Shown: positions 7,830-17,968, counted from the first letter of the stretch. The stretch: DNA of 64,000 bases from a candidate division BRC1 bacterium HGW-BRC1-1 (GCA_002842095.1 PHCB01000009.1:9468-73467); one strand, 5' to 3'. A program made the numbers and translations. Notes: generated by a model from the letters alone, not told the origin.

Positions 7830-9238
7830 TCTCCCAGCCTTAGTTTCAGCACGCTTTCCACGTGCCAGGTGTGGGGGAACATGTCGACGGGTTGCACGGC
7901 CTCCACATTGTAGCCGGCCTCGGCCAGTTGCACCAGATCGCGCGCCAGGGTGGCGGGGTTGCAGCTCACGTACACCATGAGCGGCGCCTTCAGGTCGATC
8001 AGTTGCCGCAGGGCGCGCTTCTCCATGCCGCCGCGCGGAGGGTCGACAATCACGCGGTCGAACCGCACGCCCATGGTTTTTGGGATGGACGGCATCACCT
8101 CGCGCATGTCTCCGGCGAAGAACGTGCAGTTGTCCGCGCCGTTCTCGCGGGCGTTGTAGCGTGCGTCCCACACAGCGTCGCGCACCAGTTCGATGCCCAC
8201 CACGCGCTCGGCCTGCGAGGCCACATAGATGCCGATGGTCCCCGTGCCGCAATACGCATCCAGCACCGTTTCGCGTCCGGTCAGTTCGCAGAAGTCCCGC
8301 ACGACATCGTACAGCAATTCCGCGCCGGCGGTGTTGGTCTGGAAAAATGAGAACGTCGACACACGAAAAGTTTTGTCGCCGAGACGCTCCTCAATGAAGC
8401 CATCGCCGAGTTGCAGACGCTGGTGCTCCATGCGGGCCACGTCGCTGAGGCTGTCGTTCGTCCCCCAGATAAATCCGCGGCACATGGGGAAACGCTTCAT
8501 CACCGCGAGGGCGAAGTCCTCCGCCCCGGGCCACGGGTTGCCGGCCGTGAGCAACGCCGCCAGCCAGTGGCCGGTCGTGTGGCTGTAGCGAAAAATCAGG
8601 TGGCGCAGAAAACCCTCATGGCTTTTGGGGTGATACGGCAGGAACCGCTGGGGCGCGCGGGCGGCCTCGTGGTTAATCATTTCACGAAAACCATCGAGGG
8701 CGTCGCTCACCGCCTGGGGCGCGATCAGGCAGCCGGGCACGTCTATGATCTGCTCGAAACGACCCGCCGCGTGCAGGCCGATGTCGACGCGTCCACCCGG
8801 CGCGGGACCGAAGGAGAATTCCATCTTGTTGCGATAGTGCCACTGACTGGGCGACGCAATGATGGGGCGCACCTCCACCTGCTGGCGGCGTGCGATGTGA
8901 GTCAGCGCCTCGCCCACGTGACGCTGCTTCGCTTCAAGCTGGCGGGCATATTCGAAGTTCTGCCACTTGCATCCGCCGCAAATCCCGAACACCGGACAGG
9001 GCGCTTCCAGTCGGTGGGGCGAGGGCGTCACCACCTCCGTGGCGCGGGCCTCGGCGTACTGCGGCTTGCGCTTGGTGATGCGCGCGCGCACCACGTCGCC
9101 CTCCAGCGCGCCCTCCACAAAAATAACCATACCTGCGTGGCGCGCCACACCGCGCCCACCGAACGCGAGCGAGTCGATGGATAGCTCGACCTCGTCGCCC
9201 TTGCGAATTTCGTTTGCCGTCATGATGAGGACAAACAT
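7781..9238 (-). CDS. rlmD: 23S rRNA (uracil-5-)-methyltransferase, RlmD/RumA type
   Basis: SAM-dependent RNA m5U methyltransferase of the TrmA/RumA family, 485 residues. An N-terminal TRAM domain (about residues 8-65) is followed by the iron-sulfur cluster cysteines CPVFGICGGC and a fourth Cys in VPGC. The SAM site includes VLDAYCGTGTIGI, and the catalytic Cys is in VYVSCNPATLARDL. The family is mixed, so the modified position (RlmC, RlmD or TrmA-like) is not certain; the four-cysteine cluster favours the RlmD group. The last dozen or so residues (from about NASTQ) fall in a dispersed repeat and are unlikely to be part of the ancestral fold. The start at 9238 or the internal ATG at 9223 is equally possible; neither has a clear ribosome site. 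Confidence 0.88.
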   Translation of the reverse strand: MFVLIMTANEIRKGDEVELSIDSLAFGGRGVARHAGMVIFVEGALEGDVVRARITKRKPQYAEARATEVVTPSPHRLEAPCPVFGICGGCKWQNFEYARQLEAKQRHVGEALTHIARRQQVEVRPIIASPSQWHYRNKMEFSFGPAPGGRVDIGLHAAGRFEQIIDVPGCLIAPQAVSDALDGFREMINHEAARAPQRFLPYHPKSHEGFLRHLIFRYSHTTGHWLAALLTAGNPWPGAEDFALAVMKRFPMCRGFIWGTNDSLSDVARMEHQRLQLGDGFIEERLGDKTFRVSTFSFFQTNTAGAELLYDVVRDFCELTGRETVLDAYCGTGTIGIYVASQAERVVGIELVRDAVWDARYNARENGADNCTFFAGDMREVMPSIPKTMGVRFDRVIVDPPRGGMEKRALRQLIDLKAPLMVYVSCNPATLARDLVQLAEAGYNVEAVQPVDMFPHTWHVESVLKLRLGEKPNASTQSHEDTKKS

Positions 9239-9309
9239 ATCTTGAGGATGGTTTGCTCAAGGCAAACCTGAATTCGATTAACCTTTTCATAGTGGGAGAC
9301 TGCGCGCAC

Positions 9310-10257
9310 ATGGCAAAATTGGTGCTGGGAATCGATCTGGGCGGCACGGATTGCAAGTTCGGGTTGATGGACGAGACCGGTCATATCGTGCGCAAGGCGA
9401 AGTACCCCACGCGCGGCGAACTGGGCCCTCAGGGCGTGCTGGAGAACATGGCCGAAAACGCCCGCAAGCTGATGGGCGACGACGTTATGCGCGCCGTGGG
9501 GCTGGGCGTGCCCGGCGTGATGAGTTCGGCGCGGGGCTTCGTGTATGAAGCGCCCAACCTTCCCGGATGGGTGAACGTGCCCGTGGGGGCGATGCTGTCG
9601 CAGGCGCTGGGTTTGTCGGTGGCCGTGAACAACGACGCCAACGCCGCGGCCTACGGCGAGTTCTGGGCCGGCGCGGGTCGGGCCGTGGAAACGATGATCA
9701 TGTTTACGCTGGGCACGGGTGTGGGCGGCGGCATTATTCTGGATGGCAAGCTTTACACCGGCCCCGACGACACCGCCGCCGAGTTGGGGCACATGTGCGT
9801 GAAGTACGACGGACCGCGCTGCGGCTGCGGCGCGTTCGGTTGTCTGGAAGCGCTGGCCAGCGCCACCGCCGTGCGTCGCATGGTGATGGAAGCCCTCGCG
9901 GCCGGGCGCAGCACACGGATCGAAATTCCTGACAACGAACTGGAACTGGGAGCGAAAGCTGTGGCCGATGCTGCCATGGCGGGCGACCTGCTGGCGCGCG
10001 AAATTTTCGACACGGTGGGTCAGGCGCTGGGCGCGGCGGTGGGCACGGTTATCAACATCTTCAACCCCGACATGATCGTCTTTGGCGGGGCCATGGCCAA
10101 CGCCGGCGAGTTAATCTTCGACCCCGTGCGCCGCGAAGCGCGCGCCCATTCCTTCGCCAAACCGTTCTCCCGCGTGCAAATTGTCCGCGCAGACCTGGGC
10201 GAAGACGCCGGAATCGTGGGAGCCGCAGGCCTGGCGCTAAAAGCCGAACGCGGGTAA
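9310..10257 (+). CDS. ROK-family sugar kinase (glucokinase-like)
   Basis: ATP-dependent hexose kinase, 315 residues. LGIDLGGTDCKFGL forms the phosphate-binding loop, NNDANAAAYGE contains the catalytic Asp, and GTGVGGGI follows. The ROK zinc motif is intact (CGCGAFGCLEALAS, with an upstream His in ELGHMC). The sequence resembles bacterial glucokinases, but mannose, fructose or GlcNAc kinases look alike at this level. ATG 9310 was chosen because conserved sequence begins at once and GGGAG lies upstream; an earlier start at 9253 adds an unconserved stretch. It is convergent with mutS, with a 9-bp repeat between them. Confidence 0.88.
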   Translation: MAKLVLGIDLGGTDCKFGLMDETGHIVRKAKYPTRGELGPQGVLENMAENARKLMGDDVMRAVGLGVPGVMSSARGFVYEAPNLPGWVNVPVGAMLSQALGLSVAVNNDANAAAYGEFWAGAGRAVETMIMFTLGTGVGGGIILDGKLYTGPDDTAAELGHMCVKYDGPRCGCGAFGCLEALASATAVRRMVMEALAAGRSTRIEIPDNELELGAKAVADAAMAGDLLAREIFDTVGQALGAAVGTVINIFNPDMIVFGGAMANAGELIFDPVRREARAHSFAKPFSRVQIVRADLGEDAGIVGAAGLALKAERG

Positions 10258-10308
10258 CTCACCACCACCGCTCCAAGCCCGATTGCACACGCTCTTCCTT
10301 CAGCACCC

Positions 10309-10350
10309 GTCCATTTCGTCCATAGTGTCCATATCGTCCATATAGTCCAT
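10309..10350 (-). repeat. 9-bp tandem repeat (ATGGACnnn), 4.7 copies
   Basis: On the plus strand GTCCAT occurs every 9 bases five times; the three bases between vary. It sits 20 bases after the mutS stop codon, in the gap between convergent genes. Sister arrays are at 19182, 36985, 39695 and 52461. Confidence 0.9.
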
Positions 10351-10369
10351 CCCCCGCGCCCCCCTGCCC

Positions 10370-13165
10370 CTACTGCACCAGCCGCCGCAGTTGCGCCAGC
10401 AGGTTCAGCGCTTCCAGTGGCGTCAGTTTTTCCACGTTCACCTCGCGCAGGCGCTCCACCACCGGATGACCCATCACGTCGAACAGCGTCAACTGCACCA
10501 TCCCGCCGCCGCTGCCCGCACCACTGTCGCCGCCGTCGCCGGGATGCACCACTTCCACGGCGTTGCCCATTTCCAGACTGCCCAAAATTTCCTTCGCCCG
10601 CGACACCACCGCCTTCGGCAGGCCCGCCACCTGGGCGGCATAAATGCCGTAGCTGTGGTCGGTGCTGCCGCGCACAATTTTGTACAGGAACGCCACGCGC
10701 TCGGCTTCCTCCAGCACGGCCACGTTGTAGTTTTTCAACCGCGCCAGCGGGCCTTCCAACTCCACCAGTTCGTGGTAGTGGGTGGCGAACAACGTGAGGG
10801 GTCGCCTGCCGGGCGTGTTGTGAAGATACTCGATCACCGACCACGCGATGCTCAGTCCGTCGTAGGTGCTCGTGCCGCGTCCTATTTCATCGAGAATCAC
10901 CAGACTCTCATCGGTGGCGTTGTTGAGGATGTTCGCCGTTTCGCTCATCTCCACGAGGAACGTGCTCTGGCCCTTGGCCAGTTGATCCATGGCCCCCACC
11001 CGCGTGAAAATGCGGTCGACCAGCGGCACCACCGCCGACGACGCGGGCACGAAGCCACCCATGTGGGCCATGAGCGTAATGAGCGCCACCTGCCGGATAT
11101 ACGTGCTCTTGCCAGCCATGTTGGGTCCGGTGATAAGCAGAATCTGGTGGTCCTCGGGATCGAGCAGCGTGTCGTTGGGTACGAAGGGTTGATCGAAATT
11201 CAGGGCCTCCAACACGGGGTGGCGGCCATCGGTTACGTTGAACGCAACGCCCTCACCCACCACGGGCCGCGCGTAGCGCCCGGCCACGGCGGCCTGCGCC
11301 AGCGACACGATGACATCCAGCGCCGCCACGGCCCGCGCGGTGCGTTGAATCTCGCGGGTGCGCGCGCACACCTCGTCGCGCAGGGCCTCGAACATTTCAA
11401 ACTCGAGCTCCTGAATGCGCTCCTCGGCGTGGAGAATGATCTCCTCTTTTTCCTTCAACTCGGGCGTCACATAGCGTTCGCCGTTTGCCAGCGTCTGCTT
11501 GCGGATGTAGTGCGGCGGCACGCGATCGACCTGCGCTTTGGTCACCTCGATGTAGTAACCGAAAACGCGGTTGTAGCCAATTTTGAGGTTCGAGATACCC
11601 GTGGCTGCGATTTCGTCGGCGCGCATCTGGGCGATCCAGGATTTCGAGTCGGTGCTGATGGCGCGCAATTCATCCAGCCGCGCGTTGCATCCTTCGCGGA
11701 TCATCCCACCTTCGCGCACCGTCAGCGGCGGCGTGTCGATGAGGCTCAGTTCCAAGCGTGTGGTGAGTTCTTCGAGGGGGTCCATCTCGTCGCGCAGGCG
11801 GTCGAGGAGCGGACGGGGTGCGGGCTTCGAAATTTTGGGTTCTGCTCCAGGCGTTTCCGAACAGGTGGCCGGATCCGCTACAGTTGCTGGATCATCGGTC
11901 AGGTTTGGAAACAATCCGTCGTCGGGTTTTTTCGCGCCGGGTTCGGTGAGCGCGCGCAGGCGCGGGACCTGGCGCAGGCTCGCACGCAGCGCCACGAGAT
12001 CGCGTGCATTGGCAGTTTTGCATGCGGCCCGCGACACGATGCGTTCGAGATCGTTCACACCGCGCAGACACTCCACCCCGCGGCGTCGACGCTCGTGGTC
12101 ATCCACAAACGCCTGCACCGCATCCAACCGAGCATTGATTTCTGCGCGGGTGCGCAGCGGTTGCAAAATCCACGACCGCAGTGCCCGCCCGCCCATGGCC
12201 GTGCCGGTGTGGTCCAGCACCTCCAGCAGCGTGTGGCGGCGCGTGGCATCGCTCAGGTTGCTCACCAGTTCCAGGCTGCGCTGGGTCACCGCGTCGAGCA
12301 TCATAAACTCGCCGGGGTGCGTCACACGCAACTCGTTCACGTGTAACATGGCGGTGCGCTGGGTCTCGCGCAGATACTCGAGGATTGCCCCGGCGGCGCG
12401 CACTGCGGTGGGCGATTCCTCCGCCCCGAAGCCGTGCAGATCACGCACGCCAAACTGCCGCAACAGCGCCGTGCGTGCCGCGTGGGAAGTAACGGCGCTT
12501 GCCTCAACCACGGCCATGCGTCCGCCCCCCGCGCCCGCGCCGGAAGCGGCACCCAGCGCGTTTTCTACCAACGGCAACAGGGCGTCGTGCTGGTCGCGGG
12601 CCGTCACTACTTCCGATGGCGAGAGGCGGGTCAACTCGTGGCCGCAACGCTCCTCGGCCCGCGCGCCGATAAATTCTGTAATGGAGAAATGTCCCGTGCT
12701 GAAATCGAGTGATGCCAGCCCCAGCGCATCTTTTTCGCGCACCACCGCCGCCAGATAGTTGTTCGCCTTGCCGTCGAGCAGGTTCTCTTCCAGCAGCGTG
12801 CCGGGCGTGACGACGCGCACCACCTCGCGACGCACCACGCCCTTGGCCTGCTTGGGGTTTTCCATCTGCTCGCAAATGGCCACGCGATGGCCGGCGCGAA
12901 TCATGCGCGCCAGATAGGGCTCCAAGGCGTGGTACGGAATGCCCGCCAGCGGGATCGACTCGCCCTGGGAATTTCGTCCGCGAGCCGTGAGCGTGATGCC
13001 CAACACCGCCGCACCGAGTTTGGCGTCGTCGTGAAACATCTCGTAAAAATCGCCGCAGCGAAAAAATATCACATGGTCGGGATGCTGCGCCTTGATCTGC
13101 GCATACTGACGCAGCAACGGCGTGGTGCCATCTCCGGCGGATGATTTGGATGAGCGGGTCGTCAT
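10370..13165 (-). CDS. mutS: DNA mismatch repair protein MutS
   Basis: Recognises mismatches and small loops and starts repair together with MutL. The 931-residue product has the mismatch-reading Phe-x-Glu in GDFYEMF near residue 40, the connector and lever domains, then the ATPase: Walker A GPNMAGKSTYIRQ, Walker B LVILDEIGRGTST and LFATHYHEL. The usual length is 850-880; part of the excess is a Pro/Asp-rich insert at roughly residues 405-455 in the lever region, which is probably a flexible loop. ATG 13165 was chosen because TTRSSKSS leads straight into the conserved domain; upstream in-frame sequence to 13309 is Arg-rich and unconserved. No mutL is present in the window. Confidence 0.95.
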   Translation of the reverse strand: MTTRSSKSSAGDGTTPLLRQYAQIKAQHPDHVIFFRCGDFYEMFHDDAKLGAAVLGITLTARGRNSQGESIPLAGIPYHALEPYLARMIRAGHRVAICEQMENPKQAKGVVRREVVRVVTPGTLLEENLLDGKANNYLAAVVREKDALGLASLDFSTGHFSITEFIGARAEERCGHELTRLSPSEVVTARDQHDALLPLVENALGAASGAGAGGGRMAVVEASAVTSHAARTALLRQFGVRDLHGFGAEESPTAVRAAGAILEYLRETQRTAMLHVNELRVTHPGEFMMLDAVTQRSLELVSNLSDATRRHTLLEVLDHTGTAMGGRALRSWILQPLRTRAEINARLDAVQAFVDDHERRRRGVECLRGVNDLERIVSRAACKTANARDLVALRASLRQVPRLRALTEPGAKKPDDGLFPNLTDDPATVADPATCSETPGAEPKISKPAPRPLLDRLRDEMDPLEELTTRLELSLIDTPPLTVREGGMIREGCNARLDELRAISTDSKSWIAQMRADEIAATGISNLKIGYNRVFGYYIEVTKAQVDRVPPHYIRKQTLANGERYVTPELKEKEEIILHAEERIQELEFEMFEALRDEVCARTREIQRTARAVAALDVIVSLAQAAVAGRYARPVVGEGVAFNVTDGRHPVLEALNFDQPFVPNDTLLDPEDHQILLITGPNMAGKSTYIRQVALITLMAHMGGFVPASSAVVPLVDRIFTRVGAMDQLAKGQSTFLVEMSETANILNNATDESLVILDEIGRGTSTYDGLSIAWSVIEYLHNTPGRRPLTLFATHYHELVELEGPLARLKNYNVAVLEEAERVAFLYKIVRGSTDHSYGIYAAQVAGLPKAVVSRAKEILGSLEMGNAVEVVHPGDGGDSGAGSGGGMVQLTLFDVMGHPVVERLREVNVEKLTPLEALNLLAQLRRLVQ

Positions 13166-13389
13166 GGGAAACACCACTCTTGCGAGTCCACCAAGGAAAC
13201 CAACGAAATTTTTACGTGGGACAAACTCCACCCTCGTGTTTCGCTCCCGGAGGGGGCGCGGCCAGTAGCTTGCCCCATCAATCTTATGCTTCCCCTTTCT
13301 CCCATCCATTTTTTACTTCGTTCTCATCAACCGTCATGTTCTACTGATCTGTAAAATCAACTATCTCGACTTTCGGGAGAACCCCATTC

Positions 13390-14391
13390 ATGACACGCCC
13401 CGTTACGCTCTTCACCGGCCAGTGGGCCGATTTGCCGCTTGAGACCATGTGCGCCAAGGCGGCGGGGTTTGGTTATGCGGGTTTGGAACTGGCCTGCTCC
13501 GGCGACCACTTTGATGTCCAACGCGCCGTCAACGATCCCGATTATTGCAACATGCGCCGCGAGCTTCTGGCGCGCCACGGGCTGAAGGTGTTTGCGATTT
13601 CCAACCACCTCACCGGTCAGGCCGTGTGCGACCGCATCGACTCGCGCCACCGCTCCATTCTGCCCGAGCGCATCTGGGGCGACGGCGAACCCGAGGGGGT
13701 GCGCCAGCGCGCCGCCGAGGAAATGATGGCCACCGCCACCGCTGCAAAAAATCTTGGCATCAACGTCGTCACGGGTTTCACGGGCAGTCCCATCTGGCAC
13801 ATGATTTACGGTTTCCCACCGCCCGCGCCCGATGCCATCGACGAAGGGTTCGACGAATTTGCGCGCCGCTGGACGCCCATCCTCGACGAGTTCCAGCGCC
13901 TCGGCATTCGCTTCGCCCTTGAGGTGCACCCCACCGAGATCGCCTTCGACATCGCCAGCGCCGAGCGCGCCCTGCAGGCTGTCAATCACCATCCCGCCTT
14001 CGGTTTCAATTATGACCCCAGCCACCTCGGCTATCAGGGCGTCGATTACGTGCTGTTCATCCAGCGCTTCGCCGACCGCATTTTCCACGTCCACATGAAG
14101 GACGTGGCCTGGAGCCTGACCCCCACCGAGGCCGGCGTATTCGGCGGCCATACCGACTTTGGCGACCCGCGCCGTTTCTGGGATTTCCGTTCGCTTGGTC
14201 GTGGCAACATCAACTTCGAAGCCATCATCCGCGCGCTCAACCACGCCCGCTACACCGGCCCCCTCTCAGTTGAATGGGAGGACAGCGGCATGGACCGCGA
14301 ACACGGAGCCACCGAGGCGGCGGTCTTTGTGAAGCGTCTCGATTTTCCTCCATCCGATTTGAAATTCGACGCAGCCTTTTCCGAGCACTGA
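13390..14391 (+). CDS. Sugar phosphate isomerase/epimerase-like TIM-barrel protein
   Basis: Member of the AP-endonuclease-2/xylose-isomerase-like TIM-barrel group, 333 residues. Acidic and His residues at strand ends suggest a divalent metal site: [30 protein letters not shown] and [12 protein letters not shown]. Proteins of this kind act in inositol and sugar catabolism, but the substrate cannot be inferred here and the neighbours give no pathway. GGGAGA lies about ten bases before the ATG. A histidine kinase gene begins 2 bases after its stop, so the two are probably cotranscribed, perhaps only by proximity. Confidence 0.8.
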   Translation: MTRPVTLFTGQWADLPLETMCAKAAGFGYAGLELACSGDHFDVQRAVNDPDYCNMRRELLARHGLKVFAISNHLTGQAVCDRIDSRHRSILPERIWGDGEPEGVRQRAAEEMMATATAAKNLGINVVTGFTGSPIWHMIYGFPPPAPDAIDEGFDEFARRWTPILDEFQRLGIRFALEVHPTEIAFDIASAERALQAVNHHPAFGFNYDPSHLGYQGVDYVLFIQRFADRIFHVHMKDVAWSLTPTEAGVFGGHTDFGDPRRFWDFRSLGRGNINFEAIIRALNHARYTGPLSVEWEDSGMDREHGATEAAVFVKRLDFPPSDLKFDAAFSEH

Positions 14392-14393
14392 CG

Positions 14394-15578
14394 ATGGCTG
14401 AAAACAAAATCGGCGGGGTCCCTGACAACGAGATGCAGGATCGCACATTTTTCCTGCCTGCTCCCCGCGCGTCCGCGCAGGTGGTGTCCGCACAGTCGCA
14501 ACTCGTCGGCTCTCAAACGCTTCTGGCAATGCTGCTCGACAACATTCCCGACCTGCTGGTCATCCTCAATTCTGAGCGGCAAATCGTGTTCGCAAACCAG
14601 AGCCTTACAAAATTTCTGGGCCTTGGCGATCTTTCGTCGATTCTCGGGCGTCGCCCCGGCGAAACTCTGGATTGCATCCACGCCTGCGAAATGGAGGGCG
14701 GATGTGGCACCAGCCCCTCGTGCACCACGTGCGGTGCGGCGCTGGCATTAAACAGCGCGACTGCGGGTCAAAGCGACGTGCAGGAGTGCCGCATTCTACG
14801 CCGAAACAATAACGAAGCCCTCGACTTCCGCGTGTTTACTAAACCGTTCAAAATTGGCGAGGAAAAGTTCATTCTGTTCACTCTGGCGGATGTGAGCCAC
14901 GAAAACCGCCGCCGCGCCCTTGAGCGCATTTTCTTTCACGACGTGCTGAACACCGCCGGCGGCGTGCATGGTGTGGCTCAGCTTATGGCCATTGTGGAGG
15001 ACGATGAACAACCCGAATTGCGCGGCATGATGGAGCGCCTTTCAAAGCGCCTTATCGACGAAATCATCGCCCAACGCGCACTGGCCGCGGCAGAAATTGA
15101 CGAATTGGTGCCCGAAAAAACACCCGTCAACCTTGCCGACCTAATGCACGAAACCGCCGAACTGTATCGCAATCACTCCGTGGCCACCGAGCGCCACATT
15201 GCCGAGACAGCACCCACTGGTTCCTGTGCAGAAAAACCCCTCATCATTTCGGACCCCAATCTGCTGTCGCGGGTGTTGGGCAATCTGCTGAAAAATGCGC
15301 TCGAAGCAACCCCATCCGGTGGAACCGTGACCCTGTCTCTCGAATGCAATTCTGACTATGCTCAGTTGAGTGTGCACAATACGGGGGTGATCCCCAAGGA
15401 TGTGCAGATGCAATTGTTCCAGCGCTCTTTCAGCACGAAAGGGAAGGGCCGGGGCTTGGGGAGTTACAGCGTCAAACTGCTCACGGAAAAATATCTCGGC
15501 GGGACGATCCAGTTTGAAAGCTCGCCCAAAGAGGGAACAACTTTCCACGCCCGCTACCCGGTGGATTCAGACGACTGA
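14394..15578 (+). CDS. PAS-domain sensor histidine kinase with cysteine cluster
   Basis: Soluble sensor kinase of 394 residues with no membrane helix. A PAS domain (about 42-170) contains an inserted cysteine group: Cys94, 98, 104, 110 and 113, with Cys132 further on. Next come the dimerisation helix with His182 in FFHDVLNTAGG, the N box NLLKNALEAT, a degenerate G1 box (HNTG rather than DNGxG) and GRGLGSYSVKLL. The cysteines suggest a metal, iron-sulfur or redox sensor; that is inference. ATG 14394 starts 2 bases after the isomerase stop; a longer frame to 14274 runs inside that gene and is rejected. No response regulator adjoins, so it is an orphan kinase. Confidence 0.85.
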   Translation: MAENKIGGVPDNEMQDRTFFLPAPRASAQVVSAQSQLVGSQTLLAMLLDNIPDLLVILNSERQIVFANQSLTKFLGLGDLSSILGRRPGETLDCIHACEMEGGCGTSPSCTTCGAALALNSATAGQSDVQECRILRRNNNEALDFRVFTKPFKIGEEKFILFTLADVSHENRRRALERIFFHDVLNTAGGVHGVAQLMAIVEDDEQPELRGMMERLSKRLIDEIIAQRALAAAEIDELVPEKTPVNLADLMHETAELYRNHSVATERHIAETAPTGSCAEKPLIISDPNLLSRVLGNLLKNALEATPSGGTVTLSLECNSDYAQLSVHNTGVIPKDVQMQLFQRSFSTKGKGRGLGSYSVKLLTEKYLGGTIQFESSPKEGTTFHARYPVDSDD

Positions 15579-15601
15579 GGTGTCCCGCGCCGGGCGAGTA
15601 A

Positions 15602-17062
15602 CTACTCGGCTGCGGATGTTTTCTTGATGGCATCCAGCCAGCGACGTACTTCCGCCGCGCGACTGCCACGCAGGTCAAGATAACGCTCATAGTACTTTGC
15701 GGCCTGCTCGTCGTCGGACAAATTGTCGTCGTAAATAATGCCCAGGTTCAGCACGGCCTTGTCGTAGGCCGGGTCAATTTCCACCACCCGCTTGAACGAT
15801 TTGACCGCGTTGGCGTAGTCGCCCTTCTCCATGTAAACCACACCCAGGTTGTTATGGACGAACTTGTCGTTGGGATCGAGATCGATGGCACGGCGATATG
15901 CGCCGATGGCCTGATCCTGTTGCTTCTGATCGCGATAGACGTTGCCCATGCGATAGTACACTTTGGGATCATTCGGCGCGAAGGATTCGGCCTTGGCCAT
16001 TTGGGCCTCCGCCAATGCAGGCTCGCCGGAGCGCGCCAGAGCCTCGGCGTACACGGCCCGCAGCCCGCTTTCGTTGGGGCGCAGTTTCAACGCTTCGTAA
16101 TATTCCATGGCAGCATCGCCCCAGCGGTTGGCCGCGCCGTAGCGGTCGCCCTTGTCCTTGTGAAAGGCGTACGTACCCAGCACCACTTCCGTGGGCGACT
16201 CATAGGACAGCGAAGTTTTCTCGGGCTTGCTATCGGCCGTGGGACCAAAGGCGGCGGCGTTCACCTCATCGGGCGACGGGGCAGCGATGGTCTTTGAGGC
16301 AGGCATACCTCCCTGCGCCGTGGGGGCTGCACCGCCCTGCGAGGCGGGCGGTACCACAGCGGGGGCTTCATCGCTCGAACGCTGGGCAGCCTTGGGAGCA
16401 GGCTCCACCGGAATCGCTCGCGACGTTTTCTCGCCCATGGAATTGTCATTCACCAGCGGTGCGGTCTCGTTGACCACTTTCACGGGTTGCTGCGGATGAA
16501 GCGCGTCCCGGCCTGCGGGTGGCGCCACGACTTGGGGTACAGCGGGTACCGCCGGCGCATCGCCCGCGCCGTAGCGCTGAGGCGCGGCGGGAAGGGCCGC
16601 CTGGGCCAGTTGCGGATCAGCCGCTTCCTCTGCAACCATGACAGGATTAACCAGGCTGGTCATGGTCTGATGCTCGCGCTGAATCGTATCAACATTCGTG
16701 GGCGATGCCTGTGCGTCGCTCTCCGCGCCGTCACCCAACCGAGCCAGTTCGGCCTTGGCCAGTTGGTAATCAGGGTTAAGCTCCAGAGCCTTGCGAAGGT
16801 AATCTTTCGCGGCGGCCTTGTCGCCCTGAACCGCGGCCATCCGGCCGAGATTGTAATAGGCAGCGGGGCTGGGAGCCAGTTGCGCGCTTTGTTCATACGC
16901 GGTAAATGCGGCGGTTTTGTTGCCCTCGGCCTCCAGCGATTGTCCCTGCGCCAGCAGATCAATCGCCTGTCCACGCCCTTCGGCGGGCTTGGCTTTGCGA
17001 GCGCCCGGCGCACCGGAAGCCACCACACACACGGCCAACGCCATCAACAATGTCTTCTTCAC
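15602..17062 (-). CDS. Exported tetratricopeptide-repeat protein
   Basis: A 486-residue protein with a signal peptide (KKTLLMALAVCVVASG) and TPR helices at both ends: two or three repeats at about residues 38-110 and four or five at about 290-470 (for example PKVYYRMGNVYRDQKQQDQA and KFVHNNLGVVYMEKGDYANA). The middle 170 residues are rich in Pro, Ala and Gln and look disordered. It probably acts as a periplasmic or outer-membrane scaffold; no enzyme motif is visible. The GWxTD-like gene starts only a short way upstream on the same strand, so the two may be cotranscribed and work together. It is convergent with the histidine kinase gene, 23 bases apart. Confidence 0.8.
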   Translation of the reverse strand: MKKTLLMALAVCVVASGAPGARKAKPAEGRGQAIDLLAQGQSLEAEGNKTAAFTAYEQSAQLAPSPAAYYNLGRMAAVQGDKAAAKDYLRKALELNPDYQLAKAELARLGDGAESDAQASPTNVDTIQREHQTMTSLVNPVMVAEEAADPQLAQAALPAAPQRYGAGDAPAVPAVPQVVAPPAGRDALHPQQPVKVVNETAPLVNDNSMGEKTSRAIPVEPAPKAAQRSSDEAPAVVPPASQGGAAPTAQGGMPASKTIAAPSPDEVNAAAFGPTADSKPEKTSLSYESPTEVVLGTYAFHKDKGDRYGAANRWGDAAMEYYEALKLRPNESGLRAVYAEALARSGEPALAEAQMAKAESFAPNDPKVYYRMGNVYRDQKQQDQAIGAYRRAIDLDPNDKFVHNNLGVVYMEKGDYANAVKSFKRVVEIDPAYDKAVLNLGIIYDDNLSDDEQAAKYYERYLDLRGSRAAEVRRWLDAIKKTSAAE

Positions 17063-17133
17063 AGGTTCCTCAATTCATCTCTCATCGCGAGTTGAAACTA
17101 CTTACCATTCCCTGCCTCGGGGGCGGGGGGATG

Positions 17134-17820
17134 TTACATGCCTTCCTGCTGCTGACGAACGATTAACTTACCATTTGCAAAACTGAACAACATCTCATGA
17201 CCGCTGAGGAATGTGGGGCGATATATCCACGTTTCACGTCGAATGTTCGGTTCCAGAATGACCAGCTGCACTTCCTTCGGTTCGCCGTAGGTGATCATGG
17301 TGCGGTCCTGGTCGGTCAACGGGCCCTCATACACCATTTTACGGTCCACAAACTGGAATAAGCGGTTCAGTGGATGATACGCCCACTCCACCACGTGCTC
17401 GCCACGGTCGCTTTTGTATGGCCCGCGCAGATAATCAGGCTGGCCCCACTCGCGCAAAATGGAGCGCTGCTCCTCGCTCAGGACTTCCTCCGGCTTGCGC
17501 TGGAGTTTCTCGCAGGGGTCCACGTGAAAGATGCCGCCCTTGTTCTCCACGAATTTGTAGCGGATATAGTTGGGGAAGGTCTGCCCCTGAAAAAACGGGT
17601 GGCGCTTGAGCATGATCGCCTGACCGTCGTCCGTGTACTCGAACTTCGGCACAGGGTGGTTGATCTGGCTCGGCTTGTAGCTGACCGGGTCGGCGTTGCT
17701 GTTGGAGGATATCGTAAGCGAGCGACCGCGCCCCTGCCCCTGAGCGGGAAGCACACCGGCCAACAACACCGCTGCCACCGCAAGGAACAACCAGGCGCGC
17801 CCGCCGTGCATGACTGCCAT
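17134..17820 (-). CDS. Exported protein with GWxTD-like C-terminal region
   Basis: 228 residues with a clear signal peptide (WLFLAVAAVLLAGVLPAQGQ). The C-terminal part, YGEPKEVQLVILEPNIRRET then WIYRP and a Phe-rich strand, resembles the end of GWxTD domains, which are found in exported proteins of Acidobacteria, Bacteroidota and candidate phyla; I could not test this by search. An earlier part repeats the theme (REWGQPDYLRGPYKSDRGEH, VVEWAYHP), suggesting two related modules. ATG 17820 was chosen because AAGGAC lies 9 bases upstream and the signal peptide follows; frames to 17859 or 17916 add residues before the signal peptide. The function is unknown; it is possibly cotranscribed with the TPR gene downstream. 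Confidence 0.65.
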   Translation of the reverse strand: MAVMHGGRAWLFLAVAAVLLAGVLPAQGQGRGRSLTISSNSNADPVSYKPSQINHPVPKFEYTDDGQAIMLKRHPFFQGQTFPNYIRYKFVENKGGIFHVDPCEKLQRKPEEVLSEEQRSILREWGQPDYLRGPYKSDRGEHVVEWAYHPLNRLFQFVDRKMVYEGPLTDQDRTMITYGEPKEVQLVILEPNIRRETWIYRPTFLSGHEMLFSFANGKLIVRQQQEGM

Positions 17821-17968
17821 GGCGCGTTTGTCCTTCACTGAATTGATCTGCGTCCTCATTGAGCAAAAGCCGCGCCAAGTCAAGGCGATTGAAAAGGGGG
17901 TGCTCACGCACGCCAAAACCTTTTCATTTGCACCCTGCGGGGCATTTTGACTGTCTCATCACGCTATT

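Noticed and set aside
10391-12346. A 651-codon plus-strand frame opposite mutS
   Set aside because: It mirrors MutS, has a His/Gln-rich composition and no ribosome site.
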